A stretch of DNA of 64,000 bases from Candidatus Sodalis pierantonius str. SOPE (GCF_000517405.1 NZ_CP006568.1:1674001-1738000), one strand, 5' to 3'. Positions 37,518 through 47,042 are shown, counted from the stretch's first letter. Notes: generated by a model not told the origin, from the letters alone. Made by a program: numbers and translations.

Positions 37518-37693
37518 AAGACTTTTTGCTCATTGCGTACTACTTGATCGTTCTTGGTGCCGTTGGTTTCATGCTCTACGTATTCTTCGAGAGGCTGATA
37601 GACGTCATTCGGAGTGAACACGCAGACGACATGCGCAAAGCTTATCAGGCGAGCAAGGCAGCCGTTGAGCGCCAAGCCCGCCAACGTTTGTAG
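37514..37693 (+). CDS. Small phage membrane protein
   Basis: 59 residues, with the ATG overlapping the cox-like stop by four bases, so translationally coupled. One transmembrane helix (LLIAYYLIVLGAVGFMLYVFF) is followed by a charged helix (ERLIDVIRSEHADDMRKAYQ). I do not recognise a family. A terminator follows directly, so the surviving early operon is just these two genes. Confidence 0.65.
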   Translation: MKDFLLIAYYLIVLGAVGFMLYVFFERLIDVIRSEHADDMRKAYQASKAAVERQARQRL

Positions 37694-37726
37694 GAGAAAG
37701 CCAATGCAGCTGGCCTTTCTCTTTTT
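37694..37726 (+). terminator. Intrinsic terminator ending the prophage remnant
   Basis: GAGAAAGCCA…TGGCCTTTCTC hairpin followed by TTTTT, immediately after the small membrane protein gene. Confidence 0.8.
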
Positions 37727-37953
37727 AAAGTTAGAGATATCTCACAAAGTTCCCTAAAAATTACATTTAGACATACATTTTTCTTTATGAAACATTGTTA
37801 CGACATTTGTATCATTTTCGGGGTAGATTAACGACTCTGTGAATGGAACACTGTGTGCAGACACAGGAAAACACCAAACTCTCAATAATGTTTCGTAAGA
37901 AATTATTAGCGGCAGTGGCAGGTGTCCGAATAACACCAATGAGGGTAGTAATA

Positions 37954-39051
37954 ATGATGAAGAGCAATCTTCTTGCAGTGGTAATTCCGGCCTTATTGGC
38001 TGCCGGTGCCGCTAACGCGGCCGAAGTGTATAACAAAGATGGCAATAAATTAGACATCTACGGTAAGGCTGTCGGCCTGCACTACTTCTCCCACAGCGAC
38101 AACAGCTACGGCGACCAGACTTACGCCCGTCTCGGCTTCAAAGGTGAAACTCAGATTACCGACCAGCTGACAGGTTTCGGCTAGTGGGAATACAACTTCC
38201 AGGGCAAAAACTCCGAAAGCAGCGTCGACGCTCAGGACGGCAACAAAACCCGTCTGGCGTTCGCCGGTCTGAAATTTGGCGATGCCGGCTCATTCGAGTA
38301 CGGCCGTAACTACGGCGTTGTGTATGACGCTATCGGCTGGACCGACATGCTGCCGGAATTCGGCGGTGACTCCGGCTACAGCGACAACTTCATGGTGGGT
38401 CATACCACCGGCGTCGCAACCTACCGCAACACCAACTTCTTCGGGTTGGTTGACGGCTGAGATTTCGCCGTACAGTACCAAGGCAAGAACGATCGTGACG
38501 AAATCCGTCGCGCCAACGGCGACGGCTGGGGCGCATCTACCAGCAACACCTCCGCCATCGGTGTTGCTATCGTCGGTGCTTATGCTTCTTCCGACCGTAC
38601 CGATGCCCAGCAAAGCGCTTACTATGCTAACGGCAGCGAAAAAGCTCAGCAGTGGGCAGCCGGTCTGAAATATGACGCCAACAACGTTTACCTGGCCGCT
38701 ATGTACGGTGAAACCCGTAACGCGACCTACATCTCCAACGCCAATCTGCAGATTGATGGCGCTGACGCGACCGGTTTTGCTAACAAAACCCAGCTGATTG
38801 AATTGGTTGCTCAATATCAGTTCGACTTCGGTCTGCGTCCGTCCGTCGCTTACGTGCAGTCGAAAGGTAAAGACATCGAAGGCATTGGCGATGTTGACCT
38901 GATCAAATACTTTGAAGTGGGCGCAACTTACTACTTCAACAAAAACATGTCCACCTATGTTGACTACATCATCAACCAGATTGATGACGACAACCAGCTG
39001 GGCATCGGCAGCGGCGATACCGTTGCTCTGGGTCTGGTCTACCAGTTCTAA
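37954..39051 (+). pseudogene. ompF: General porin OmpF with two nonsense codons
   Basis: Trimeric 16-strand porin. The frame from ATG 37954 (MMKSNLLAVVIPALLAAGAANA signal peptide) runs 365 codons to TAA at 39049-39051 and ends in the porin C-terminal Phe (ALGLVYQF). TAG at 38182-38184 replaces Gln in TGFG-x-WEYNFQGKN, and TGA at 38458-38460 interrupts NFFGLVDG-x-DFAVQYQGKN. There is no frameshift. The position between asnS and aspC identifies it as ompF. With ompA also dead, both major outer-membrane proteins of this region are lost. Confidence 0.93.
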
Positions 39052-39088
39052 TCCCCTTTCGGCCCTCTACATCTGAAATCAGGATAGC

Positions 39089-39121
39089 GAAGGCAGGGTT
39101 TATACCCTGCCTTCTTTTTTT
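39089..39121 (+). terminator. Strong terminator after ompF
   Basis: Ten-base-pair perfect stem GAAGGCAGGG…CCCTGCCTTC with a six-base loop, followed by seven T. Confidence 0.93.
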
Positions 39122-39220
39122 GTGCCGTTGAAAAATATGCGGTAAACGGTTGGCAAAGGGCTCTCGTAACGGTAACCTGATAGCACTTTTCGCACACTGT
39201 GACGTTTGGACACATCTCCC

Positions 39221-40411
39221 ATGTTTGAATCAATCCCGGTCGCACCGGCGGACCCGATTCTCGACCTGCTGGATGTCTTTCGCGCCGATGATCGCCCGAA
39301 TAAAATCAATCTTGGTATCGGCGTTTACAAAGATGAAACCGGTAATACGCCGGTGCTGACCAGCGTAAAAAAAGCGGAATCGCTGCTGCTGGAAAATGAG
39401 ACAAGCAAAAACTACCTGAGTATTGACGGCATCGCCGCCTTCGCCGCGGGCACGCAACGCCTTATGTTCGGCGCAAAGAGCGATATTATCGCCAGCGCGC
39501 GGGCGCGCAGCGCGCAAACCCCCGGCGGCACCGGCGCCCTGCGCGTGGCCGCGGATTTCCTGGCGCACAATACCGCCGTGCGCCGCGTTTGGGTAAGCAA
39601 CCCTAGCTGGCCGAACCATAAAAACGTGTTTAGCGCGGCGGGATTGACGGTGTGCGATTACGCCTACTATGATGCCGTCACCCATACGCTCGATTTTACG
39701 GCAATGTTGGCGTCCCTAAGCCGGGCGCAGGCCGGCGACGTTGTTTCGTTCCACGGTTGCTGCCATAATCCGACCGGGATCGACCCCACCGAGCAGCAAT
39801 GGCGCGAACTGGCGGCGCTGTCGGCCCGACAGGGCTGGCTGCCGCTGTTCGATTTCGCCTATCAGGGTTTCGCTCACGGTCTGGAGGAAGATGCGGCGGG
39901 TTTGCGGATTTTTTGCGAAGCGCATCAGGAGATTATCGTGTGCAGCTCCTTTTCAAAAAATTTCGGCCTGTATAATGAACGCGTCGGCGCCTGCACTCTA
40001 ATTGCGCCCGACAGCGCGATTGCCGATCGCGCCTTCAGCCAGTTGAAAGCCATCATTCGCGCCAATTACTCCAACCCGCCGGCGCACGGCGCCGCCGTTG
40101 TCGCCACCATTTTGGCCGACGACGTGCTGCGTGCCATGTGGGGGCAGGAGTTGAGCGGTATGCGCGAGCGCATTCAGCGTATGCGCCAACTGTTCGTCAA
40201 CACCCTTCTGGACAAAGGTGCTCGGCAGGACTTCAGCTTTATCAACCGGCAAAACGGCATGTTCTCCTTTAGCGGCCTGACCCAGGAACAGGTGCTAAAG
40301 CTGCGGGACCAATCGGGCATTTATGTGGTGAATTCGGGCCGCATCAACGTGGCCGGAATGACGCCGGATAACATGGCGCCGCTGTGCGAAGCGATCGTGA
40401 CGGTACTATAA
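39221..40411 (+). CDS. aspC: Aspartate aminotransferase
   Basis: PLP enzyme interconverting aspartate and 2-oxoglutarate with oxaloacetate and glutamate. ATG 39221 gives MFESIPVAPADPILDLLDVFRADDRP and 396 residues, the E. coli length; a start five codons upstream is unsupported. The PLP lysine is in SSFSKNFGLYNERVGA. Other signatures are GGTGALRVAADFL, WVSNPSWPNHK, FHGCCHNPTGIDP, FDFAYQGFAHG and SGRINVAGMTPDN. Intact. It converges on ycbL. Confidence 0.97.
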   Translation: MFESIPVAPADPILDLLDVFRADDRPNKINLGIGVYKDETGNTPVLTSVKKAESLLLENETSKNYLSIDGIAAFAAGTQRLMFGAKSDIIASARARSAQTPGGTGALRVAADFLAHNTAVRRVWVSNPSWPNHKNVFSAAGLTVCDYAYYDAVTHTLDFTAMLASLSRAQAGDVVSFHGCCHNPTGIDPTEQQWRELAALSARQGWLPLFDFAYQGFAHGLEEDAAGLRIFCEAHQEIIVCSSFSKNFGLYNERVGACTLIAPDSAIADRAFSQLKAIIRANYSNPPAHGAAVVATILADDVLRAMWGQELSGMRERIQRMRQLFVNTLLDKGARQDFSFINRQNGMFSFSGLTQEQVLKLRDQSGIYVVNSGRINVAGMTPDNMAPLCEAIVTVL

Positions 40412-40515
40412 CCGCCGGTTGAGCTGTCTGAAGCGGCGCGTCGGTTGGTGAAACGATGACACTGTCATGGCGGTTGGCGCAACGGCAGTAACCGCCATGA
40501 AGCGCTAACCGACGG

Positions 40516-41144
40516 CTATTGCAGGAAAGGATTCGTGCGGCGCTCGTGGCACAGCGTCGACATGGGGCCATGACCGGGCAGAAAGGCAATGTCATCCGCC
40601 AACGGCATAAGCTGATGATGGATCGAACGTATCAGCGTCGCGCTATCGCCGCCCGGCAGGTCGGTACGACCGATGCCGCCATTAAACAGCACGTCCCCCA
40701 TCAAAATGAACTTCGCCGCTTTGTTCCAAAACACCACATGCCCCGGTGAATGACCGGGGCAATGCAATACGCTAAACGACAACGTCCCAACGCTCACCGT
40801 AGCGCCATCCGCCAGCCAGCGATCGGGCGTCAAGGGCGGAATGCTTTCCACGCCAAACATTTGGCACTGCCCCGGCAAACTCGCCAGCAGCGGTTCATCG
40901 TCGCGATGGGACCGACGATGGGCACACGATAGAACGCCGCGAGCTCGCTAGCGGCACCGACATGATCCAAATGGCCGTGCATCAGCCATATTTCTTTTAC
41001 CGTTACGCCCAGCGGCGCGACTTCTTGACGCAACCGCTGCGCTTCACCTCCGGGATCCACCAGCGCCGCTTCACCGGTCTGCTCGCACCAAACCAAAGAA
41101 CAATTCTGGCTGAACGCCGTTACCGGCATGATGTGATATTTCAT
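40516..41144 (-). pseudogene. gloC: Metallo-beta-lactamase-fold hydrolase YcbL (type II glyoxalase), frameshifted
   Basis: Zinc hydrolase of the glyoxalase II type. ATG 41144 starts MKYHIMPVTAFSQNCSLVWCEQTGEAALVDPGG with the metal motif HGHLDHVG. After FYRVPIVGP a frameshift near 40905-40920 displaces the rest (GQCQMFGVESIPPLTPDRWLADG, HCPGHSPGHVVF, ILMGDVLFNGGIGRTDLPGGD, FLPGHGPMSTL) into another frame. Both halves are well conserved, so the lesion is recent. mgsA, which makes methylglyoxal, is also dead in this window. Confidence 0.92.
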
Positions 41145-41218
41145 ACTGTATCCTGTCTGACCTTTTGCACCCGATTATACGGCGAAACGGCGCTGGTGTT
41201 GACAGGAATTGCGGTGCG

Positions 41219-41768
41219 TTACCAGGTGCGCGCCGGCCCGGTATCGATATGGACGAAATTACTGCGCGGATAGTATCCCACGCCGCCCATGCGCAGCTTG
41301 AGCGCCGCTTTACGGATCATGCTGAGCGGCGTGCCCTCAATATGAAAATCCATGGCTTTGCCCAGCGTATGATAACTGTGCTTCGCCACGCCCTCGCTTT
41401 TTGCCCGCAGCGAATTATTGGTCTGTACCGTTCGATAACCGGAAATAAGCTGCACCGGCTTGCTGGTTTGCAGCACCGTTTGCAGACGATTAAAGATGAT
41501 CAAAAAGCTGAGGATCGATTTCGGTTATCTTATTGGCGCGAAAATCGCGGAAAAAATGATTTAATCGGCTAAGCTCGCTTTGATCATAGCTTTTACCATT
41601 GAAAAATTCCGTTTTTAGCGTTTCACCAGTATGCAAATTATTCAGGGTAAGCATGCGCGGGCGGGGCGTGGAGAGCGTGGCGAAAGCGGTGCCGGGAAGC
41701 AGCGCCAGCCCGGCGGCAGCCGTTCCGAACACCAGCAATTGACGGCGTAGATGATTAATATGATCCAT
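41219..41768 (-). pseudogene. mepK: Murein endopeptidase MepK (YcbK), frameshifted
   Basis: Peptidase M15-family endopeptidase that cleaves 3-3 and 4-3 peptidoglycan crosslinks. ATG 41768 gives a Tat-like signal (MDHINHLRRQLLVFGTAAAGLALLPGTAFA) and LSTPRPRMLTLNNLHTGE. An extra A near 41500 (CTTTAATCGT where CTTTATCGT would keep LYRLQ) shifts the frame; the catalytic part (QLISGYRTVQTNNSLR, HSYHTLGKAMDFHIEG, GVGYYPRSNFVHIDTGPARTW) follows in the next frame. ldtD, which makes 3-3 crosslinks, is broken next to it, so both synthesis and cleavage genes are lost together. Confidence 0.93.
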
Positions 41769-41948
41769 GGGCAAAGTAACCAGTCGGCAGAGTTGATGAA
41801 CCAAATGCACAGTAGCGCACCGCCCGAACCATAACCGTATGGGTGGGCCACGTCAATCACTCAAGCGTCAGGATTTGCAAAAGCTCACAAAGTAGTCTAC
41901 GCGGGCGTTCGATCAGGCCCGCGCATAAATTCACCGGCGTTCAGCGGC

Positions 41949-43681
41949 TTATTGCAGCAGCCGTTGCGCTTGCGGCAGGCTTCTGGCGCCCTTCTGGGTG
42001 GGCGTATCATAATTGTAAATATCTGTACGGAACTGCGGTTTACCGTCGTCCGCGACCCAGGCGGTAAGATAAAACAGATTGACCGAAATCTGATGTCGAA
42101 TCGGCACATAGGTCGTATTGCCCTGCCTTAGGGTCGCACTGACGCGAGCGTCGCCCCAGCCGGCATCTTGCAGCAGCATGTTCGCCAGCACCGCCGCCTT
42201 GTTCACCCGAACACAACCTGAGCTCAGCGCGCGCTGATCTTGGCCGAACAAATTATGGTTGGGCGTATCGTGCAGATAGATGGCATCCGAGCTGGGCATA
42301 TTGAATTTATACCGTCCCAAGGCGTTCTTCGGCCCCGGCGCCTGCTGCAAACGATAAGGAAAATGGTTGGGCGTGACCATATTCCAATCAATATTGGCCG
42401 GGTCGATCACGGCGGCATCGCTACTCCAGCCCGATAATATGGTGAAGTCGTTGCGCGGCAAATACCCCGGATCGCGCAGCGCTTTCGGCAGAATATCCTG
42501 ACGCACCAGCGAACTGGGCACATTCCACGGAGGATTAAGCACCACGCTGCTCAATGCGCTGCGCATCAGCGGCGTTTTGCGGCTGGGGCGGCCGACGATC
42601 ACCCGCGAGGACAGCACCTCTGCCCCCTGCTGATAGTAAACAAGGGAGTAATTGGGAATATTGACCAGGATGCCGGTATTAACGCGATTGTTCAGCAGAC
42701 GCAAACGCTGAATATTTAACGCCAGCAGCGTGACCCGGGTCTTCGGGGAAACGTTAAGCCAGTTGCGCGTCTGGCGGCCGATCACACCGTCGGCGTCCAA
42801 CCCCTGCCAGCTTTGGAAACGTTTCACCGCCGCCACCAGATCGGGCGAATACATCTTGTCCTGCACATCTACCGTGGCGACCACCGTTGGATTATCGCTG
42901 GAGGGCGTGGGCGTGAGCTCCGCGGCGGCGGGGCTGACCACCGCCGACGGCGGCTCCTGGCTAATAGGCTGCGAGGCGGTAGGCGTAGTGGCCGAGGCGT
43001 TATCCACCGTCGGTTGCGGCGCGGCGTCGCCGCGCTGGAGCATACCGGTACGCCGCAAAATCTCGCGCAGCGCGGGAATATCATCGCTTAATTGGCCGGG
43101 ACGCAGGTTGGCGCTGCCGGTCAGCTGCGGCCAGGGATGGTTATCGGCGAGAATGGTTTTCAACGCTTGATGCATTTTGGCGTATTGCGGATGTTGCGGC
43201 ACCAGGCCGCTGATAAAGGCATCCAGCCTGCCGTCGTTCAAAGCATTCTGCCAGCGGTCAATCAACGCGCGCGGCGGCAGCACCAGCGTATAGGGTGCAT
43301 TGCCGTAAAGCCATCTTTCGCCGTTGGCGCCGACGCCGTTGGTGAATTGCAGGTAGCCCAGCAGAGCGTCGGACAAGATTTTATCCCGCGCCAGACCGGT
43401 GATGCGTGGATCCGTGAGCCACTGCGCCCAGGTGGTGAATTGCGGCTGGACGCCCGACAGCGCCAGTTCCGCCAGTTGCTGCTGAAAATGCCGCACCGCG
43501 GCCCGGTCCTGCCACATCGGCGCATCCTGGCGAGCGGCGTAAAGGGCCGCTATTTCGCGGGCAAAGTAAGGTTGTACATGAGCAGGGGAAATTTGTCCCG
43601 GCAAAGGGGCGCCAACACCCTGGCTTTGCGCGGCCAGCGCGCTAAAGGCGGGGCCGGAGAGCGACGCGATACCTGTAGCGA
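41949..43681 (-). pseudogene. ldtD: L,D-transpeptidase LdtD (YcbB), 5' end lost
   Basis: LdtD makes 3-3 peptidoglycan crosslinks in the periplasm. About 575 codons are open, ending at TAA 41949. The catalytic YkuD region is complete: PGPKNALGRYKFNMPSSDAIYLHDTPNHNLF and the active-site SSGCVRVNKA. A peptidoglycan-binding domain (AVKRFQSWQGLDADGVIGRQTRNWL) precedes it. Reading upstream, part of the signal peptide (CIATGIASLSGPAFSALAAQ) is present, but no start codon remains: an in-frame TAG lies near 43698 and unrelated sequence begins about 43682. Internal ATG or CTG starts would lack a signal peptide. This marks the end of synteny with E. coli. Confidence 0.87.
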
Positions 43682-43763
43682 TGCAAAATATTCTGGACTA
43701 ATTTGCAAACAATTCTGGACTCCCTAAAACCCTAAAAAATAGCTATTTTGGACAGTCCAGAAT
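43682..43763. promoter_or_regulatory. Cluster of three ATTCTGGACT motifs
   Basis: ATTCTGGACT occurs at 43690-43699 and 43712-43721 (direct, 22 bases apart) and inverted at 43754-43763; between the last two lies an AT-rich dyad (AAAAATAGCTATTTT). A further inverted copy is at 52980-52989. The arrangement looks like operator sites or recombinase sites. Owner unknown. Confidence 0.55.
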
Positions 43764-43995
43764 TGGTTACAAAATTTATAGCTAAGGTAGACGTCAATGT
43801 AGTTATCGTATCTGTTAAGTTATGCAGCGAGAGATTTCTGCTCCCGATTTAGCCAAACTTCGTCCTGACAACTCCGGTTCCGTGTTTGACCTGACCACAG
43901 GTTAGATTACGGATTTTGACGGCCACACAGATCTATTTTCGCTTCTCCAGCGACTCCCCATTTTCTGCGGAGATACAGCTGATTGGGGAGTCACA
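43764..43995 (+). other. Short unassigned stretch before IS256
   Basis: A 27-codon frame (ATG 43822, MQREISAPDLAKLRPDNSGS…) ends at TAG 43903-43905 and stays open in the same frame for about 30 more codons up to the IS256 end. It may be the start of an accessory gene with a nonsense codon, but no family is recognised. Confidence 0.3.
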
Positions 43996-45311
43996 GAGCC
44001 TGTTTAGAAATTTGTGTATTTGCCTGATTTTGATATGTTCAATCCAACATCAAAAACAGGTTAATTTATGGACGAAAAACAGTTGCAGGCTCTGGCTAAC
44101 GAACTGGCCAAAAATCTCAAAACCCCTGAAGATCTCGGTCACTTCGATCGGCTGCTGAAAAAAATCAGCGTCGAAGCAGCTTTCAATGCCGAAATGACCC
44201 ATCACCTCGGCTACGATAAAAATCAGCCTAAACCGGGGACCAACGCCCGCAACGGCTATTCCACAAAAACCGTTACCACTGGCGATGGCCCGCTGGCGCT
44301 GCGTACTCCGCGCGATCGTGACGGTTCCTTTGAACCGCAACTGGTGAAGAAGAACCAGACCCGGATTACCGGGATGGATAACCAGATTTTATCGTTGTAC
44401 GCCAAAGGGATGACCACCCGCGAGATCGCCGCCGCGTTCAAAGAGCTGTATAACGCCGATGCCTCGCCAGCGCTGGTCTCAAAGGTCACCGATGCGGTCA
44501 TGGAGCAGGTTGTCGAATGGCAAAACCGGCCTCTGGATGCAGTCTATCCCATTGTTTATCTTGACTGTATCGTTCTAAAAGTCCGGCAGGACAGCCGCAT
44601 CATCAACAAATCTGTGTTCCTGGCGCTGGGCATCAACATCCGAAGGCCAGAAAGAGTTGCTAGGTATGTGGCTGGCCGAAAATGAAGGCGCAAAGTTCTG
44701 GCTGAACGTGCTGACAGAGCTGAAAAACCGCGGCCTGAACGATATCCTTATCCCCTGCGTAGACGGGCTGAAAGGCTTCCCTGACGCTATTAACGCGGTG
44801 TATCCGGAGACGCGGCTCCAGCTGTGTATCGTGCATATGGTGCGCAACAGCCTGCGGTTCGTCTCCTGGAAGGACTACAAGGCCGTCACCCGCGACCTGA
44901 AAGCTATCTATCAGGCCCCTACGGAAGAAGCCGGCTTGCAGGCGCTGGAAGCGTTCTCCAGTGCCTGGGACATCCGCTACCCGCAAATAAGTCGAAGCTG
45001 GCAGGCAAACTGGGCCAATCTAGCCACGTTCTTTGCCTACCCAACGGACATCCGCAAGGTGATCTACACGACCAACGCCATCGAGTCGTTAAACAGCGTG
45101 ATCCGGCATGCCATCAAAAAGCGCAAGGTGTTCCCGACCGACGACGCAGTGAAAAGGGTGGTGTGGCTGGCGATACAGGCGGCCTCACAGAAATGGACAA
45201 TGCCTTTGAGGGACTGGCGCATGGCAATGAGCCGCTTTATTATCGAGTTCGGTGACCGCCTGGACGGTCACTTCTGAGAAAAGGCATTTACACAGAATCC
45301 GGTACGGGCTC
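43996..45311 (+). mobile_element. IS256-family element, second full-length copy
   Basis: Left end GAGCCTGTTTAGAAATTTG at 43996. The right end is diverged (CGGTACGGGCTC where the others have GTGTACAGGGTC). Flanks (…GGAGTCACA and CGCGGGTGT…) do not match, so no target duplication is seen. Confidence 0.88.
44068..45277 (+). pseudogene. IS256-family transposase, +1 frameshift
   Basis: Nearly identical to the intact transposase at 14054-15262, but an extra C at 44640/44641 (ATCCGAAGG for ATCGAAGG) shifts the frame after LALGINI. The C-terminal half (LLGMWLAENEGAKFWLNVLTE… to GDRLDGHF) continues in the next frame. Catalytic segments are present on both sides, so only this one lesion inactivates it. 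Confidence 0.95.
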
Positions 45312-45377
45312 CGCGGGTGTATGGCTGAAGCTATTTCAGCACTTTCAAAATAGCGGTCATGAGGCCAACGGCAGCAA

Positions 45378-45629
45378 TCAGCATCCTCCGACACGAACCG
45401 TCATCTGTAATCCCAGCTTATCAAACCTGTTAGCAATATCCTTACGGACATCGGCTATCTCTGCGGATAAGTCCTTACGGACATCGTCAAGGTCACGCTT
45501 GGTAGCCACACCCGCCACCTCATGAGACTTACGGACGGCAATAGAAATCGCCTTGGCCTGCTCTTTCGGCAACCCGGCTTTTTCCAGTGTCTCAACGAAT
45601 TCTTGAGTATCAAATGCGACTTGGCCCAT
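45378..45629 (-). CDS. Coiled-coil protein, DUF1640/CCDC90-like
   Basis: 83 residues from ATG 45629, preceded by AGGAGG. The sequence FDTQEFVETLEKAGLPKEQAKAISIAVRKSHE followed by heptad-like DLDDVRKDLSAEIADVRKDIANRFDKLGLQM resembles small CCDC90/DUF1640-type coiled-coil proteins often found on phages and mobile DNA. The usual C-terminal membrane anchor is missing or replaced by TVRVGGC, so the end may be truncated near the IS256 junction. Function unknown. Confidence 0.6.
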   Translation of the reverse strand: MGQVAFDTQEFVETLEKAGLPKEQAKAISIAVRKSHEVAGVATKRDLDDVRKDLSAEIADVRKDIANRFDKLGLQMTVRVGGC

Positions 45630-45694
45630 GGGGAAGTCCTCCTGTTTATGCCAAGTGTAGCGTATCCACCACATCAACGGAAGGAGTAACACCA

Positions 45695-45985
45695 ATGGCT
45701 CCGGCATTTCCAAGCATTTATGGTGCTAACTATTCAACACAAAACGGAAGGTTCTTTCAACGACGAGGCGATATCTGGATACAGATTGAACGATATCTGC
45801 CATGTGCCACTGGAACTCTAAATGAACCGCTTGAGGCAACGGCCCTTCGTTGGCTAAACGAACTGGAGAACGGAACGCTCAAGACCAAACGAGCCATCGG
45901 AAGTACGGGAGCTACCAAGACCGCTGTATACAAGCTAACCGAAGGTGGCCTCAAAAATAGTTCACCTATGAAGTTTACAAAGTAA
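45695..45985 (+). CDS. Unknown phage-region protein, 96 residues
   Basis: ATG 45695 has a strong ribosome site (GGAAGGAG). The protein has a Tyr/Gln-rich start (MAPAFPSIYGANYSTQNGRFFQRRGDIWIQIERYL) and a basic C-terminus with KTKRAIGSTGATKTAVYKLTEGG. I do not recognise a family. The next gene follows after 30 bases with the same kind of leader (CAACGAAAGGAGTTAC), so the two are probably cotranscribed. Confidence 0.55.
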   Translation: MAPAFPSIYGANYSTQNGRFFQRRGDIWIQIERYLPCATGTLNEPLEATALRWLNELENGTLKTKRAIGSTGATKTAVYKLTEGGLKNSSPMKFTK

Positions 45986-46015
45986 TTAACTACATCAACG
46001 AAAGGAGTTACCTCC

Positions 46016-46636
46016 ATGAACATGAATGACTTCATTGATATGTTGCAGAAAAAGAAGGTCCCGTACTCCATTGACGGAGATAAGATTTTCGTCAATGGAA
46101 ACCTCAATCTCCATGATGCGAGCATTACCAATTTACCGGACAACCTGAGTGTTAGAGGCTGGCTTGATCTCCGCGGTACAAGCATAACCAGCTTGCCGGA
46201 CAATTTGAGTGTTGATGGCAGCCTTTACCTCCGCGGTGCAAGCATAACCAGTCTACCGAATGGTCTGAGTGTTGGCGGTGATCTTGGTCTCAGCCGCACA
46301 GGCATTACCCGCCTACCGGAAAACTTGAGCGTCGGTGGCAGTATTGACCTCTGCTATACGGGCATTTCTAGCTTGCCGGATAACCTTGAAGTTTATGGGT
46401 CAATATATTTACAGCCCAACAGAATAACCAACATTGTCTATCGTGAATTCTGGAAACATGACTATTACACGGTTTTTGCTGCTTGGCTAAATGGCGCGTA
46501 CTGCGTTGTTGTTAACGAAAAGATTTACACATTGAAAGAGTTTGACGGCGAATCAGTAATAGCAGATGTCGAACAGGCGGCGCGGGAATGCGTGGCTGAA
46601 TTAGAGCAACGCAGGAAAACCGGGGGTGCGGCATGA
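46016..46636 (+). CDS. Leucine-rich repeat protein of the phage region
   Basis: 206 residues from ATG 46016 after AAAGGAG. About five 20-residue repeats of the form LxLxxTxITxLPDNLSVxG (for example TSITSLPDNLSVDGSLYLRG) fill residues 28-130, followed by a non-repeat C-terminal part with YCVVVNEKIYTLKEFDGES. Similar LPDNL-type repeat proteins occur in tailed phages and, more distantly, in bacterial LRR effectors. There is no signal peptide, so probably cytosolic. Its stop overlaps the next start (ATGA), implying coupled translation. Target unknown. Confidence 0.7.
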   Translation: MNMNDFIDMLQKKKVPYSIDGDKIFVNGNLNLHDASITNLPDNLSVRGWLDLRGTSITSLPDNLSVDGSLYLRGASITSLPNGLSVGGDLGLSRTGITRLPENLSVGGSIDLCYTGISSLPDNLEVYGSIYLQPNRITNIVYREFWKHDYYTVFAAWLNGAYCVVVNEKIYTLKEFDGESVIADVEQAARECVAELEQRRKTGGAA

Positions 46637-46911
46637 AGTCCTTTAACGTGAAACAAGTAGAAAAATTCCGTGATGTGTTCCCTGAGCTGACCACGATAGA
46701 ACAGCTTGAAACGGCGATGCTCTTCTCTCTTGGCCTCTCCAAAAAAGAGATTGCAGCGGCGCGTGATGTTGCTTACATAACGGTTGAAAAGATGCTTGAT
46801 GCAATAAAAAGCAAATTTAATCTTTACTTTTTAAATAATCTGCTTTCTGTCTTTCTGGTCCGGCTGGTGTTTTTTGCCTTAACTGGCGGCACAGTAAAAA
46901 ATAAGAAATAA
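46633..46911 (+). CDS. HTH protein with hydrophobic tail
   Basis: 92 residues. Residues 20-60 (TTIEQLETAMLFSLGLSKKEIAAARDVAYITVEKMLDAIKSKF) form a LuxR/sigma-4-like helix-turn-helix. The C-terminal part (FLNNLLSVFLVRLVFFALTGG) could be a membrane helix. It starts inside the stop of the LRR gene, so the two are made together. It may be a regulator; no partner is visible. Confidence 0.6.
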   Translation: MKSFNVKQVEKFRDVFPELTTIEQLETAMLFSLGLSKKEIAAARDVAYITVEKMLDAIKSKFNLYFLNNLLSVFLVRLVFFALTGGTVKNKK

Positions 46912-47042
46912 GGATAACCCACGCGCTAGAAAAATGGCAACAGGCGAACGTTAGCCAGTTCCTACAACGCCACTAATCACTAATCTCGCCCCGGTATCGT
47001 GCCGGGGTTCCATTATCGTTTTAACCAACGAGGTATATCTGC

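Noticed and set aside
38458..38460. TGA in ompF as another Trp-to-TGA case
   Set aside because: The porin homologues I recall have Leu at this position (VDGLNFA), so it was left out of the Trp set although TTA or TTG could also mutate.
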